Positions 24,875 to 33,900 of a stretch of DNA of 64,000 nucleotides are shown in pieces (position 1 is the first letter of the stretch; every line of letters starts with the position of its first letter). The notes under the pieces are model-generated. The model ran no database searches, was not told the DNA's origin, and saw only the letters and a list, made by a program, of their open reading frames with translations. Origin of the DNA: Winogradskyella schleiferi (GTDB lineage: Bacteria > Bacteroidota > Bacteroidia > Flavobacteriales > Flavobacteriaceae). Both the position numbers and the translations under genes were made by a program. The stretch covers positions 4,194,001-4,258,000 of the forward strand of contig NZ_CP053351.1 of the NCBI RefSeq assembly GCF_013394655.1. The letters are read 5' to 3'.

Positions 24875-25774
24875 CTAACTCGAACCCAAAACATACTTCT
24901 TAGGCGTTGTCCCAAATTTCTTTTTAAAAGCAGCTATAAAGTGGCTTCCAGTGCTGTAACCCACTTTTAGCCCAACTTCATTCACGTTATAATCGCCAGA
25001 TTCCAAAAGTTTACGGGCCACTTCCATTTTATAATCGAACAAAAAGCTAAAAACAGAGTCGCCATAAATTTGTTTAAAACCTTCTTTTAATTTTTTTAGG
25101 CTTAGTCCTATGTCATCTGCCAATTCCTGCAAGGTCGGCGGTTCTGCCATATTGGCTATGATGATGTCTTTGGCTTTTTTTAGTTTGGCTACGTTGACCT
25201 CATCTACTAAAAACGGACATTGCTCAATATCTGCATCTTCACTTCTATTAAAAAACAGACTCAATAATTCGTAAGCCTTTCCCTTAAAGTATAATTGTTT
25301 TATGGATGAATTTAAGTTGAAACTCATCAATTGATTCAAAACCACAGCCATTGACGGCGAAACGTCGCCATCTTTATAATACTTTTTATCTCTATTATCG
25401 TCGGTTAAAAAGGTAACATAATTAGCATCCTCAGAAAATAAGCCATGAAATTTTTTAATTGAAATGACAAGCGACACCAACCAAGAATGTGGTTTCATTT
25501 CTAAATGAATCGGCAAATCGCGCTGTGGGTTATAAAGTAAAAGCGAGGTATCTTCATTAATATTCAGCGTATAAGTGCCTTGGTTAAAAACAAAAGCTGC
25601 AGACCCTTTGGTACAAAAATGAAATTGAATATAGCTGCTATCAATCTCACGTTCAAGAATTTCAGCCGTATCATCTTCATTCTTATTGGTCAACACAAAA
25701 AAGCCGTCTTCGATGAAGGTTTCTTCGAAAGTACCTGTAGCGATACTTTTTAGGGATGTTTTTTCCGTATTCAT
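24875..25774 (-). CDS. AraC-family transcriptional regulator
   Basis: This 299-residue regulator has a C-terminal AraC DNA-binding domain: PPTLQELADDIGLSLKKLKEGFKQIYG, then NVNEVGLKVGYSTGSHFIAAFKKKFGTTPKKYV. The N-terminal ~180 residues form a beta-rich sensor region. The ATG at 25774 (MNTEKTSLKSI) was chosen; an in-frame TTG at 25804 is less likely. It is divergent from hemA with a 209-nt intergenic region, so it is a natural candidate regulator of heme synthesis in response to iron, heme or a siderophore. That link is positional only. Confidence 0.88.
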   Translation of the reverse strand: MNTEKTSLKSIATGTFEETFIEDGFFVLTNKNEDDTAEILEREIDSSYIQFHFCTKGSAAFVFNQGTYTLNINEDTSLLLYNPQRDLPIHLEMKPHSWLVSLVISIKKFHGLFSEDANYVTFLTDDNRDKKYYKDGDVSPSMAVVLNQLMSFNLNSSIKQLYFKGKAYELLSLFFNRSEDADIEQCPFLVDEVNVAKLKKAKDIIIANMAEPPTLQELADDIGLSLKKLKEGFKQIYGDSVFSFLFDYKMEVARKLLESGDYNVNEVGLKVGYSTGSHFIAAFKKKFGTTPKKYVLGSS

Positions 25775-25933
25775 GTTGCTGTTATTTAGATTCGTTCTAA
25801 ACAAAGGTCTAAAAAGCCCTTGGTTTTACTACAAAAATATGACATTTATCATGTTTTTATAAAAAACATTGTTAAAAAACCAGAAACGATACTTTAAGTT
25901 CTTCTAGCGTTGTTTTTTTATGAATATCAAAAT

Positions 25934-25941
25934 TACATTTG
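25934..25941 (+). promoter_or_regulatory. -7 promoter element of the heme operon
   Basis: TACATTTG fits TAnnTTTG. It overlaps an in-frame TTG (25939) that could otherwise be taken as the hemA start, and so supports the ATG at 25984. Confidence 0.55.
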
Positions 25942-25983
25942 TGCCGTTACTTTCCAAAGTCAGGTAAACGAGTAAAGCAACAC

Positions 25984-27231
25984 ATGCCAAACAGAAGCAA
26001 ATATTTTTACGCTATAGGTCTCAGCTATAAAAAAGCTGATGCGGAAGTGCGTGGTCATTTTAGTTTAAGTGACACGGCAAAACAAAACGTTTTGGCGCAA
26101 GCGAAACAGAATGGCATTGAAAGTATTCTATTGGTTTCGACATGTAACCGAACCGAACTTTACGGTTTTGCGGAACATCCTTTTCAATTGATTCAACTGT
26201 TGTGTGACAACACTAAAGGTACAGTTGAAGAATTTCAAGATGTGGCTTATGTTTATAAAAACAAGGACGCCATAACCCACATGTTTCGTGTAGGTTCTGG
26301 TTTGGATAGTCAGATCCTAGGCGATTTTGAAATTATCAGTCAACTGAAATTTGGTGCAAGAGCGTCAAAAAAAGCCGGCTTACTAAATTCGTTTACGGAA
26401 CGTTTGCTAAATGCCGTTATCCAAGCCAGTAAGCGCATTAAAAATGAAACCGAATTATCATCAGGTGCAACTTCTGTATCTTTCGCTTCCGTTCAGTATA
26501 TCATGAATAATGTTAAGCAAATTTCAAAAAAGAATATTCTACTCTTTGGAACTGGAAAAATAGGACGTAATACTTGTGAGAATTTAGTAAAACATACTAA
26601 AAATCCTCACATTACTTTAATCAACAGAACTAAAGATAAAGCTGAAGAAGTTGCTGGTAAGTTTAACCTTGTTGTAAAGGATTACGAAAATTTACAAGAA
26701 GAACTCAATGCGTCTGATATTGTTATTGTCGCTACAGGAGCAGAAAATCCCACCGTCTATAAGTCTTTAATCTCTACGGATAAACCTTTATTGGTTTTAG
26801 ATTTATCGATTCCGAAAAATGTGAATGAAGATATTAGGGAACATTCCAATATCACTTTAGTGCATTTAGATGATTTGGCGAAAATTACGGATGATACTTT
26901 AGAAAAACGGAAAACCTATATTCCCGCTGCTGAGTCCATTATTTCAGAAATCATGGCAGAATTTAATGCGTGGTTAGACACCCTTAAATTTGTACCAACC
27001 ATACAGGCCATTAAGCATAAATTAACGGATTTTAAAAATTCTGAATTTAATACCCAACGCAAGAAATTGGTGGATTTTAATGAAGACCAAGCTGAAATCA
27101 TTACAAATAATCTCATTCAGAAAATCACGAATCAATTCGCACACCACCTAAGGGAAGATAGCAACACTTCCGATGAGAGTATAGAGCTCATCAAAAAAAT
27201 ATTTCAGTTAGAAAACACCCAGAATGTCTAA
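25984..27231 (+). CDS. hemA: Glutamyl-tRNA reductase
   Basis: This 415-residue enzyme reduces glutamyl-tRNA to glutamate-1-semialdehyde, the first committed step of C5 heme synthesis. The catalytic Cys is C54 in LLVSTCNRTELYGF, and the NADPH-binding region has FGTGKIGRNTCENLVKH. The C-terminal dimerisation helices are present. The start MPNRSKYFYAIGLSYKKADAEVR fits the family and lies downstream of the promoter element. It is the first gene of the operon and overlaps hemCD by 8 nt. GtrR-type feedback control by heme acts on the N-terminus in some bacteria; no such degron is recognisable here. Confidence 0.95.
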   Translation: MPNRSKYFYAIGLSYKKADAEVRGHFSLSDTAKQNVLAQAKQNGIESILLVSTCNRTELYGFAEHPFQLIQLLCDNTKGTVEEFQDVAYVYKNKDAITHMFRVGSGLDSQILGDFEIISQLKFGARASKKAGLLNSFTERLLNAVIQASKRIKNETELSSGATSVSFASVQYIMNNVKQISKKNILLFGTGKIGRNTCENLVKHTKNPHITLINRTKDKAEEVAGKFNLVVKDYENLQEELNASDIVIVATGAENPTVYKSLISTDKPLLVLDLSIPKNVNEDIREHSNITLVHLDDLAKITDDTLEKRKTYIPAAESIISEIMAEFNAWLDTLKFVPTIQAIKHKLTDFKNSEFNTQRKKLVDFNEDQAEIITNNLIQKITNQFAHHLREDSNTSDESIELIKKIFQLENTQNV

Positions 27232-28804
27232 AATAATTCGCATTGGCACACGCGACAGCCAGCTCGCTTTGTGGCAAGCAAAAACCGTTCAATCCCAACT
27301 TGAACATTTAGGTCATAAAACCGTCCTTGTCCCCGTAAAATCAACAGGAGATTTAGTGCTCGACAAACCGTTGTACGAACTTGGTATTACAGGTATTTTT
27401 ACAAAAACCTTAGATATTGCGATGCTCAATGGAGATATCGATATCGCAGTACATTCCATGAAAGATGTTCCAACCGTTTTACCTAAAGGCATTGTACAGG
27501 CTGCAGTTTTAAAACGAGGCAATATTAACGATACCTTGGTGTTTAAAAAAAATGAAGAGTTTTTATCTGCAAAAGATGCGATTATCGCTACGGGAAGCCT
27601 AAGACGTCGCGCACAATGGTTGAATCGTTATCCTACGCATACCGTTGTTGGGTTGCGAGGCAACGTAAATTCAAGATTGGAGAAACTTGAAACTAATGAG
27701 GACTGGAATGCGGCTATTTTTGCAGGAGCAGGTTTGGGACGCTTAAATATTACACCCGAAAATTCAATCAATCTACATTGGATGATTCCTGCGCCAGCAC
27801 AAGGAGCTGTTATGGTTGTCGCATTGGAAGCTGACGAAGAAACTAGAGCTATTTGCGCAGAAATCAATGACGAGGTAACTGAAATTTGTACTTCTATAGA
27901 ACGTGAGTTTCTAAATCGCCTAGAAGGTGGTTGTACAGCACCAATCGGAGCTATTTGTTATATCAATAAAGAGGAAGAAGTTAACTTTAAAGGCATTCTT
28001 TTAAGTAAAGATGGCACCAAAAAAATTGAAGTTACCAAGGTTGTCCCCTTGGGAAAACACGACGACATAGCAGAATTCTGTGCCGATTATGTCATTGGCA
28101 AAGGCGGTCGGATTTTAATTGACGAATTGGGTCGTGGCGATAAAGTCACGAATATTTATTCAACAAAAAAACTCACTAATGACCAGTTGGCATTGTTTCA
28201 CGAGGCTGTGGTTACAGAAAGTAATGATGCGATAAAAATTAACCCAAATCGATTGAGTAAAAGTATTGTTCGTAACGAAATTGAAAACGTGATTATCACT
28301 AGCAAAAATGCAGTCGACGCTCTTCTGCATAATTTTTCGCCTGCAGAATTACAATTCAAGAATATCTATTGCGTCGGTAGAAAAACGAAACGATTAGTTG
28401 AAAAACGCATAGGAAAGGTTAAACATCATGAAAAGTATGCTAAAGATTTAGCCGAACACATGATGGAATTTATGGATGGGACAGAAGCGACGTATTTTTG
28501 TAGTAATTTAAGATTGGATACCATTCCAGATATTCTAACAAAAAATAACATCAAAGTAAACGAGGTTGAAGCCTACGAAACCAAATTCGATGCTGAAAAA
28601 GTAGAAAGCGATATAGATGGCGTCATGTTTTATAGTCCATCGACTGTTCAAAGCTTCTTAAAGCAGAACAAAGCGAAAGGCATTGCATTTTGTATTGGAG
28701 AAACGACCGCTGCAGAGGCTAAAAAATATTTTGAAGACGTAAGAGTGGCTAAAGTGCCGCTGGTAGAGAGTGTTGTGGAGTTGGTAAATGAGTATTACAG
28801 CTAG
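27224..28804 (+). CDS. hemCD: Hydroxymethylbilane synthase / uroporphyrinogen-III synthase fusion
   Basis: This 526-residue bifunctional protein first polymerises porphobilinogen (HemC part, residues ~1-300), with the dipyrromethane-cofactor cysteine C237 in FLNRLEGGCTAPIGA and the substrate-binding GSLRRRAQW and GLRGNVNSRL segments. The C-terminal ~210 residues carry the HemD fold, with VIITSKNAVDALL, NIYCVGRKTKRLV and the late SPSTVQSFLKQNKAKGIAFCIGETTAAEAKKYF. Fusion lets unstable hydroxymethylbilane pass directly to cyclisation. Such fusions are known in Bacteroidota. It overlaps hemA by 8 nt. Confidence 0.94.
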   Translation: MSKIIRIGTRDSQLALWQAKTVQSQLEHLGHKTVLVPVKSTGDLVLDKPLYELGITGIFTKTLDIAMLNGDIDIAVHSMKDVPTVLPKGIVQAAVLKRGNINDTLVFKKNEEFLSAKDAIIATGSLRRRAQWLNRYPTHTVVGLRGNVNSRLEKLETNEDWNAAIFAGAGLGRLNITPENSINLHWMIPAPAQGAVMVVALEADEETRAICAEINDEVTEICTSIEREFLNRLEGGCTAPIGAICYINKEEEVNFKGILLSKDGTKKIEVTKVVPLGKHDDIAEFCADYVIGKGGRILIDELGRGDKVTNIYSTKKLTNDQLALFHEAVVTESNDAIKINPNRLSKSIVRNEIENVIITSKNAVDALLHNFSPAELQFKNIYCVGRKTKRLVEKRIGKVKHHEKYAKDLAEHMMEFMDGTEATYFCSNLRLDTIPDILTKNNIKVNEVEAYETKFDAEKVESDIDGVMFYSPSTVQSFLKQNKAKGIAFCIGETTAAEAKKYFEDVRVAKVPLVESVVELVNEYYS

Positions 28805-28830
28805 CCTTTAGCTTTTGGCTCTTAGCTTTT
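28802..28830 (+). repeat. AGCTTTT-type repeat left of the four-helix gene
   Basis: TTTAGCTTTTGGCTCTTAGC is an imperfect inverted match to the stretch at 29227-29260 on the other side of the four-helix-bundle gene. Confidence 0.5.
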
Positions 28831-28863
28831 CGCAAATTGAGTAACTAATAAAACCTTTATAAA

Positions 28864-29220
28864 ATGAGAAATTTTAGAACACTTGAAATTTGGAAAAACG
28901 GAATCGAACTAGTAAAGCAGGTTTATGTCCTTTCACAACAATTGCCATCTGAAGAAAAATTTGGTTTAAGAAGTCAAGTAACTAGAGCTGCGGTTTCAAT
29001 ACCATCAAATATAGCAGAAGGTTGCAGCAGAAACAGCGATATAGAATTCAAACGATTTCTTGAAATAGCAATGGGTTCACTATTTGAAGTTGAAACACAA
29101 TTGATTATTTCAGAGGAATTAGATTTTATTCCCAAAGATAATTTAAAAGACATTTTTGAACTTCTCAATAAAGAAGCAAAAATGATGAATAGTTTAATAA
29201 ACAGAATTAAAAATAGCTGA
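28864..29220 (+). CDS. Four-helix bundle protein (S23/IVP-like)
   Basis: This 118-residue all-helical protein shows the family signature: FRTLEIWKNGIELVKQVYVL, then SQVTRAAVSIPSNIAEGCSR and FLEIAMGSLFEVETQLIIS. The family was first seen as open frames inside 23S rRNA intervening sequences and is scattered through Bacteroidota genomes. The molecular role is unclear; a nucleic-acid-binding pentamer has been proposed for relatives such as Avd of retroelements. Here it sits between hemCD and hemE, bordered by related inverted AGCTAAAAGC/GCTTTTAGCT repeats, and looks like an insertion into the heme operon. Confidence 0.9.
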   Translation: MRNFRTLEIWKNGIELVKQVYVLSQQLPSEEKFGLRSQVTRAAVSIPSNIAEGCSRNSDIEFKRFLEIAMGSLFEVETQLIISEELDFIPKDNLKDIFELLNKEAKMMNSLINRIKNS

Positions 29221-29226
29221 TTTTCC

Positions 29227-29260
29227 AGAGCTAAAAGCAAATGGCTAACAGCTAAAAGCC
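29227..29260 (+). repeat. AGCTAAAAGC repeat right of the four-helix gene
   Basis: GAGCTAAAAGCAAATGGCTA continues into a second AGCTAAAAGCC. It is inversely related to 28802-28830 and lies directly before the hemE start at 29265. Confidence 0.5.
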
Positions 29261-29264
29261 AATT

Positions 29265-30293
29265 ATGAAAAACGATTTATTCCTAAGAGCATTAAAAGGC
29301 GAAACCGTAGAACGCCCGCCTGTTTGGATGATGCGTCAAGCAGGACGCTACTTACCTGAATTCATGGAAATCAAAGCCAAGTACGATTTCTTTACACGTT
29401 GCCAAACACCTGAATTAGCAAGTGAAATTACGGTTCAGCCGATTCGTCGTTATGGCATGGATGCTGCAATTTTGTTTTCAGATATTTTGGTGATTCCACA
29501 AGCCATGAATATTGAGGTACAGATGAAACCAAATTTTGGGCCCTATTTACCAAATCCTATTCGTTCTCAAAAAGATGTGGATAATGTAATTGTTCCAGAT
29601 GTAAAGGAAGCTTTAAGCTATGTTTACGAGGCGATAAAAGCCACCAAAGAAAAACTCAATGATGAAATTCCGCTAATTGGTTTTGCGGGTTCGCCATGGA
29701 CCATTCTATGTTATTGTGTACAAGGTCAAGGCTCTAAAAACTTTGATAAAGCTAAAGAGTTTTGTTTTACCAATCCAATAGCAGCACACCAATTATTACA
29801 GAAAATTACGGATACAACCATTGCTTATTTAAAGGAAAAAGTGAAAGCGGGTTGTAATGCGGTTCAGGTTTTTGATTCTTGGGGAGGCATGTTGTCACCA
29901 GTCGATTATCAAGAATTTTCTTGGCAGTATATTCAACAAATTATTAATGCTTTAAAAGATGAGGCACCTGTCATCGCGTTTGGAAAAGGCTGTTGGTTTG
30001 CTCTAAATGAAATGTCTAAATCTGGAGCATCAGCATTAGGAATAGATTGGACCTGTTCTGCCAGAAATGCACGCTATTTGACAGGAGGTAATATTACATT
30101 ACAAGGAAACTTTGACCCAACGCGTTTATTTTCGCCACCATCTGAAATAAAAAAGATGGTAACTCAAATGATTAATGAGTTTGGAAAAGACAAATACATT
30201 GTTAATTTAGGTCATGGTATTTTACCAAATATTCCTTTGGAAAACGCTAAGGCCTTTATTGATGCGGTGAAGGCGTATAAGAGCCCATCCTAA
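29265..30293 (+). CDS. hemE: Uroporphyrinogen decarboxylase
   Basis: This 342-residue enzyme decarboxylates uroporphyrinogen III to coproporphyrinogen III. Landmarks are the [17 protein letters not shown] active-site signature (about 17-33), the second signature [19 protein letters not shown] (about 139-157), the catalytic Asp region [12 protein letters not shown] and the late [15 protein letters not shown]. Length is standard. It follows the four-helix gene by 44 nt. The ATG at 29265 directly follows the AGCTAAAAGC repeat, so its leader has been replaced by repeat sequence. Confidence 0.95.
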   Translation: MKNDLFLRALKGETVERPPVWMMRQAGRYLPEFMEIKAKYDFFTRCQTPELASEITVQPIRRYGMDAAILFSDILVIPQAMNIEVQMKPNFGPYLPNPIRSQKDVDNVIVPDVKEALSYVYEAIKATKEKLNDEIPLIGFAGSPWTILCYCVQGQGSKNFDKAKEFCFTNPIAAHQLLQKITDTTIAYLKEKVKAGCNAVQVFDSWGGMLSPVDYQEFSWQYIQQIINALKDEAPVIAFGKGCWFALNEMSKSGASALGIDWTCSARNARYLTGGNITLQGNFDPTRLFSPPSEIKKMVTQMINEFGKDKYIVNLGHGILPNIPLENAKAFIDAVKAYKSPS

Positions 30294-30527
30294 ACTTCCC
30301 ATAATGGAAGGGACGCTTACTCGGGCGGCTTACCTCTAACGTGAAAAATGGAAAAAGTGTGCTTTGAAATCGCTAACTTTAAAACTAAAGGCTGAGTTTT
30401 AAAAACGACCGTTACTATATTCTTAGAGGTTTCTAAAACCTTCTTGTTTTAAAACCTCAGCACAGACTGTTGGTCAAAATCTCAAAGTCAGACTATTTAC
30501 CTATCTAAAAAAACACATAAATATTCT

Positions 30528-30535
30528 TAACTTTG
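30528..30535 (+). promoter_or_regulatory. Internal -7 promoter element of the heme cluster
   Basis: TAACTTTG lies 57 nt before the EI24 start, after a 298-nt gap behind hemE. It probably starts a second transcript for EI24-GNAT-hemF. The gap also has a small hairpin (CTTCC/GGAAG near 30295-30310) and nothing else recognised. Confidence 0.5.
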
Positions 30536-30567
30536 ATGTGAGCGCATTAAGTTAAACTAAAATGAGG

Positions 30568-30585
30568 TTCCTGCCTTCGCAGGAA
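30568..30585. repeat. REP-like hairpin just before the EI24 start
   Basis: TTCCTGC-CTTC-GCAGGAA lies 6 nt upstream of the ATG at 30592. It is of the same family as 15921-15940, and its place in the leader could affect translation. Confidence 0.6.
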
Positions 30586-30591
30586 GTAAGG

Positions 30592-31365
30592 ATGATAAAC
30601 AACATACTAAAAGGCATAAAAGCATATACAGGAGCCTTCACATTGATTTCAAGATTAAAACTTTGGAAATACTTTGCCGTTCCTATTATTATTAGTTTGG
30701 TAACAGCTACTATCATCGGACTTTCGGCATACGGACTATCGGATAATATGGGCCGTTTTATTGCCAAAGTATGGGTTTGGGAATGGGGTAAGGACACCTT
30801 TACTTCCATCTCCACTTTTATAGGCGCCATTGTCATTATTGCTATGGGTTTGATCTTGTACAAACATATTATCATGGCATTGTCTGCGCCATTTATGAGT
30901 CCGGTTTCAGAAAAAATTGAAGCGCATCTAACAGGTGTAGAAAAACATCAGCACCGCAATACCTCATTTCAGGAACAACTCTGGAGAGGGATTCGAATTA
31001 ATGTTAGAAATCTAGGTAGAGAACTCATTATTACCATCCCTATTTTGATGTTAAAGTTTATTCCTGTCGTCAATATATTTTCAACTGTATTATTGTTTTT
31101 AGTTCAGGCGTATTATGCTGGCTTTGGAAATATGGACTATACCTTAGAGCGCCATTTTAAATATCGCGAAAGTATTCGGTTTGTAAGACAGCATAGAGGA
31201 ATTGCTATTGGAAATGGCGTTGTGTTTATGTTATTTCTATTGATTCCGGTAATTGGCGTTATTTTGGTGTTGCCTATGAGTGTCACTGCCGCATCATTAA
31301 AAACCGTTGAAATTTTAAAGGAAAAAGATCTCTTGAACAATGTGGTTTTAAATCAAGAAGGATGA
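30592..31365 (+). CDS. EI24-domain membrane protein
   Basis: This 257-residue inner-membrane protein has four to six hydrophobic helices and the EI24/CysZ-like core ALSAPFMSPVSEKIEAHLTG, followed by RNLGRELIITIPILMLKFIPVVN. CysZ-type relatives carry sulfate; most bacterial EI24 proteins have no assigned substrate. The ATG at 30592 (MINNILKGIKAYTGAF) was chosen; the ATG at 30562 would add ten residues translated from a repeat hairpin. It overlaps the next gene by 4 nt. Its place among heme genes seems conserved in relatives as I remember them, so a link to porphyrin or iron handling is possible. Confidence 0.85.
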   Translation: MINNILKGIKAYTGAFTLISRLKLWKYFAVPIIISLVTATIIGLSAYGLSDNMGRFIAKVWVWEWGKDTFTSISTFIGAIVIIAMGLILYKHIIMALSAPFMSPVSEKIEAHLTGVEKHQHRNTSFQEQLWRGIRINVRNLGRELIITIPILMLKFIPVVNIFSTVLLFLVQAYYAGFGNMDYTLERHFKYRESIRFVRQHRGIAIGNGVVFMLFLLIPVIGVILVLPMSVTAASLKTVEILKEKDLLNNVVLNQEG

Positions 31366-31898
31366 TTGCGAAGTTCAAAGATTTTGAAATCAATCCTGTC
31401 CACAATGGAGATGCTTGGAAAATTTGCGATTTCGTTATTGCAAATGAAACCCGATTAAGCCGCTACTTCCCTAAAACTTTAAAAGACAACTATAATCCCA
31501 CTTTATCCAAACTCTTTGTTGCACAAAAAGTAAAACAATTTCAGAATAAAGAAGAGTTTCTATTCACATTAAAACATTCTGAAACACGGGAATTGGTAGG
31601 ATTACTTTTCCTTAAAGAACTAGATTGGGAAACAAATCAAGGCGAATTCGGCTATTGTATTGGTTATACTTTTGAAGGCCAAGGTTTGACTTCTGAAGCT
31701 ATTCAACATTTATCAAAATATGCTTTTAATGAAATAGGATTGGAAACGATCCAAATTATAGCACATAAAGAAAATTTGCAGAGTGTGAAAGTCGCTACAA
31801 ACAATAATTTTGAATGGCGAAAAACATTGCTGAATGAATTTACACCAAATGGAGAAGCACCTTTGGATATGGAGTTGTACGAATTATATAAATACTAA
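31362..31898 (+). CDS. GNAT-family N-acetyltransferase (RimJ/RimL-like)
   Basis: This 178-residue protein has the ribosomal-protein-type GNAT arrangement: TRLSRYFPKTLKDN near the start, ELVGLLFLKELDWETNQGEFGYCIGYTFEGQGLTSEAI with the acetyl-CoA-binding region, and the late LETIQIIAHKENLQSVKVATNNNFEW. The target is unknown; relatives acetylate protein N-termini or small amines. The ATGA overlap with the EI24 gene and the 3-nt gap to hemF show it is within one transcript with them. Confidence 0.88.
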   Translation: MIAKFKDFEINPVHNGDAWKICDFVIANETRLSRYFPKTLKDNYNPTLSKLFVAQKVKQFQNKEEFLFTLKHSETRELVGLLFLKELDWETNQGEFGYCIGYTFEGQGLTSEAIQHLSKYAFNEIGLETIQIIAHKENLQSVKVATNNNFEWRKTLLNEFTPNGEAPLDMELYELYKY

Positions 31899-31901
31899 AT
31901 T

Positions 31902-32804
31902 TTGAAAGACAAATTCTTTAAATACATACATCAATTACAAGACACCATAACCTCAAAACTGGAAACCGTTGATGGCAAAGCCAAATTCCAAGAGGACATT
32001 TGGGAACGACCAGAAGGTGGAGGCGGAAGAACACGAGTCATAGAAAACGGCAATGTGTTCGAAAAAGGAGGTGTCAATATTTCTGGGGTTCACGGAAAAT
32101 TACCCGATAGTATGCAAAAGTACTTTGGTGTTGAAGACGCCGATTTTTTTGCATGTGGATTAAGTTTAGTATTGCATCCTACAAATCCAATGGTACCAAC
32201 AGTTCATGCAAATTGGAGATACTTTGAAATGTATGATAAAAACGGTAATATTGTTGACCAATGGTTCGGCGGCGGACAAGATTTAACGCCTTACTATTTG
32301 TTTGAAGACGATGCGAGACATTTTCATCAAACTTGTAAAACAGCTTGCGATAAACATAATCCTAATTTTTATCCGAAATACAAAGCACGTTGTGATGAAT
32401 ACTTTTACAACACACACCGAAATGAAGGTCGTGGCATAGGTGGATTGTTTTTTGACTATTGTAAAAAAACAGAGGAGATGAACATGCAAAACTGGTACGC
32501 CTTTGTTACAGAAGTTGGCGATAGTTTCTTAGAAGCTTATGTGCCAATAGTTGAAAAAAGAAAAAACTTAGAGTACTCGAAAGCACAACGCGACTGGCAA
32601 GAAATTAGAAGAGGTCGCTATGTAGAATTCAATTTGGTACACGATAAAGGCACGTTATTTGGATTGAAAACCAATGGAAGAATTGAAAGTATTTTAATGA
32701 GTTTACCGCCACATGTACAGTGGGTTTATGACCATCATCCAAAAGCCGGCAGTGACGAAGAAAAACTGCTTAAAGTTTTGCATAATCCAAAAGAATGGGT
32801 ATAA
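31902..32804 (+). CDS. hemF: Oxygen-dependent coproporphyrinogen III oxidase
   Basis: This 300-residue enzyme converts coproporphyrinogen III to protoporphyrinogen IX using O2, indicating an aerobic pathway. Landmarks are GLSLVLHPTNPMVPTVHANWRYFEM (about 85-109) and DQWFGGGQDLTPYYLFEDDARHFH, both classic HemF segments, and GRYVEFNLVHDKGTLFGLKTNGR. The start codon is TTG (31902), since no ATG lies between the previous stop and the conserved N-terminus KDKFFKYIHQLQDTITSKLE. It pairs logically with HemJ, which acts on its product. Confidence 0.94.
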   Translation: MKDKFFKYIHQLQDTITSKLETVDGKAKFQEDIWERPEGGGGRTRVIENGNVFEKGGVNISGVHGKLPDSMQKYFGVEDADFFACGLSLVLHPTNPMVPTVHANWRYFEMYDKNGNIVDQWFGGGQDLTPYYLFEDDARHFHQTCKTACDKHNPNFYPKYKARCDEYFYNTHRNEGRGIGGLFFDYCKKTEEMNMQNWYAFVTEVGDSFLEAYVPIVEKRKNLEYSKAQRDWQEIRRGRYVEFNLVHDKGTLFGLKTNGRIESILMSLPPHVQWVYDHHPKAGSDEEKLLKVLHNPKEWV

Positions 32805-32808
32805 CTTT

Positions 32809-32836
32809 GTCATTCTGAACGCAGTGAAGAATCTCA
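32809..32836 (+). repeat. Dispersed GTCATTCTGA-type intergenic repeat
   Basis: GTCATTCTGAACGCAGTGAA continues with GAATCTCAT. This word is a familiar dispersed intergenic motif in Flavobacteriia as I remember them. It fills the gap between hemF and hemB. Confidence 0.5.
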
Positions 32837-32879
32837 TAATTCTAAATTGAACTTAGAGCGCTATTAATAAAATGAAATT

Positions 32880-33869
32880 ATGTTTCCAATACGAAGAAAT
32901 AGACGATTAAGAACCAACGAAGCCATAAGAAGTTTGGTTAGGGAAACCTACATCACACCAAACGATTTTTTAGTGCCACTATTTGTGGTTGAAGGCAAAG
33001 GCGTAAAAGAGGAAATAGCATCGATGCCAAATTACTACCGTTTTAGTTTGGATTTATTGAAAGATGAAGTGAAATTATTGTGGAGCCTAGGTTTAAAGTC
33101 GGTTTTGCTATTCGTGAAAGTGGATGATCAATTAAAAGACAACAAAGGAACTGAAGCTTTGAACCCAAACGGATTAATGCAACGTGCTATAAAAACCGTA
33201 AAGGAAGTTTGCCCAGATATGTTGGTAATGACCGATGTGGCTTTAGACCCATTTTCGTCCTACGGACACGATGGCATTATTGAAGGCGGAAAAATAATAA
33301 ACGATGCAACGGTCGAGGTTTTAGCCGAAATGAGCATTTCCCATGCCGAAGCTGGCGCCAATTTCGTAGCACCAAGTGATATGATGGACGGCAGAATATT
33401 AGGTATTCGTGAAGCTTTAGACCAAACTAATCTTTTCGATGTAGGCATTATGAGTTATTCCGCAAAATACGCCTCGGCTTTTTATGGGCCTTTTAGAGAT
33501 GCTTTGGATTCTGCACCTGTGGATTTGGTTGATATACCAAAAGACAAAAAAACCTATCAAATGGACTTTGCCAATAGAGACGAAGCTATTAGGGAAACCG
33601 AAATGGATATTAATGAAGGTGCAGATATTGTGATGGTAAAACCAGGTTTGTGCTATTTGGACATTGTTCGCGATATTAAAAATAGTTTTGATATCCCACT
33701 TGCTGTTTACCAAGTTTCTGGAGAATATGCCATGTTAAAAGCTGCAGCCGAAAAAGGTTGGTTGGACCATGATGCTGTGATGATGGAGCAAGTGACTTCT
33801 ATTAAGCGTGCTGGTGCAGATATTATTGCATCATATTTTGCAAAGGATGTTGTTAAATTGATTTCGTAA
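32880..33869 (+). CDS. hemB: Porphobilinogen synthase (delta-aminolevulinate dehydratase)
   Basis: This 329-residue enzyme condenses two 5-aminolevulinate molecules into porphobilinogen. The two active-site lysines are K196 in MSYSAKYASAFYGPFRDA and K254 in ADIVMVKPGLCYLD (Schiff base). The metal-site segment reads D119-VAL-D123-PFSSYGH-D131, lacking the Cys triad of zinc enzymes, so a Mg/K-dependent type is expected. The N-terminus FPIRRNRRLRTNEAIRSLVRET is typical. It follows hemF after a 75-nt gap holding a dispersed repeat, and precedes a CBS-domain gene by 31 nt. Confidence 0.95.
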   Translation: MFPIRRNRRLRTNEAIRSLVRETYITPNDFLVPLFVVEGKGVKEEIASMPNYYRFSLDLLKDEVKLLWSLGLKSVLLFVKVDDQLKDNKGTEALNPNGLMQRAIKTVKEVCPDMLVMTDVALDPFSSYGHDGIIEGGKIINDATVEVLAEMSISHAEAGANFVAPSDMMDGRILGIREALDQTNLFDVGIMSYSAKYASAFYGPFRDALDSAPVDLVDIPKDKKTYQMDFANRDEAIRETEMDINEGADIVMVKPGLCYLDIVRDIKNSFDIPLAVYQVSGEYAMLKAAAEKGWLDHDAVMMEQVTSIKRAGADIIASYFAKDVVKLIS

Positions 33870-33900
33870 CTTCGCATTAACTTAAAACTTCAAAACATTA

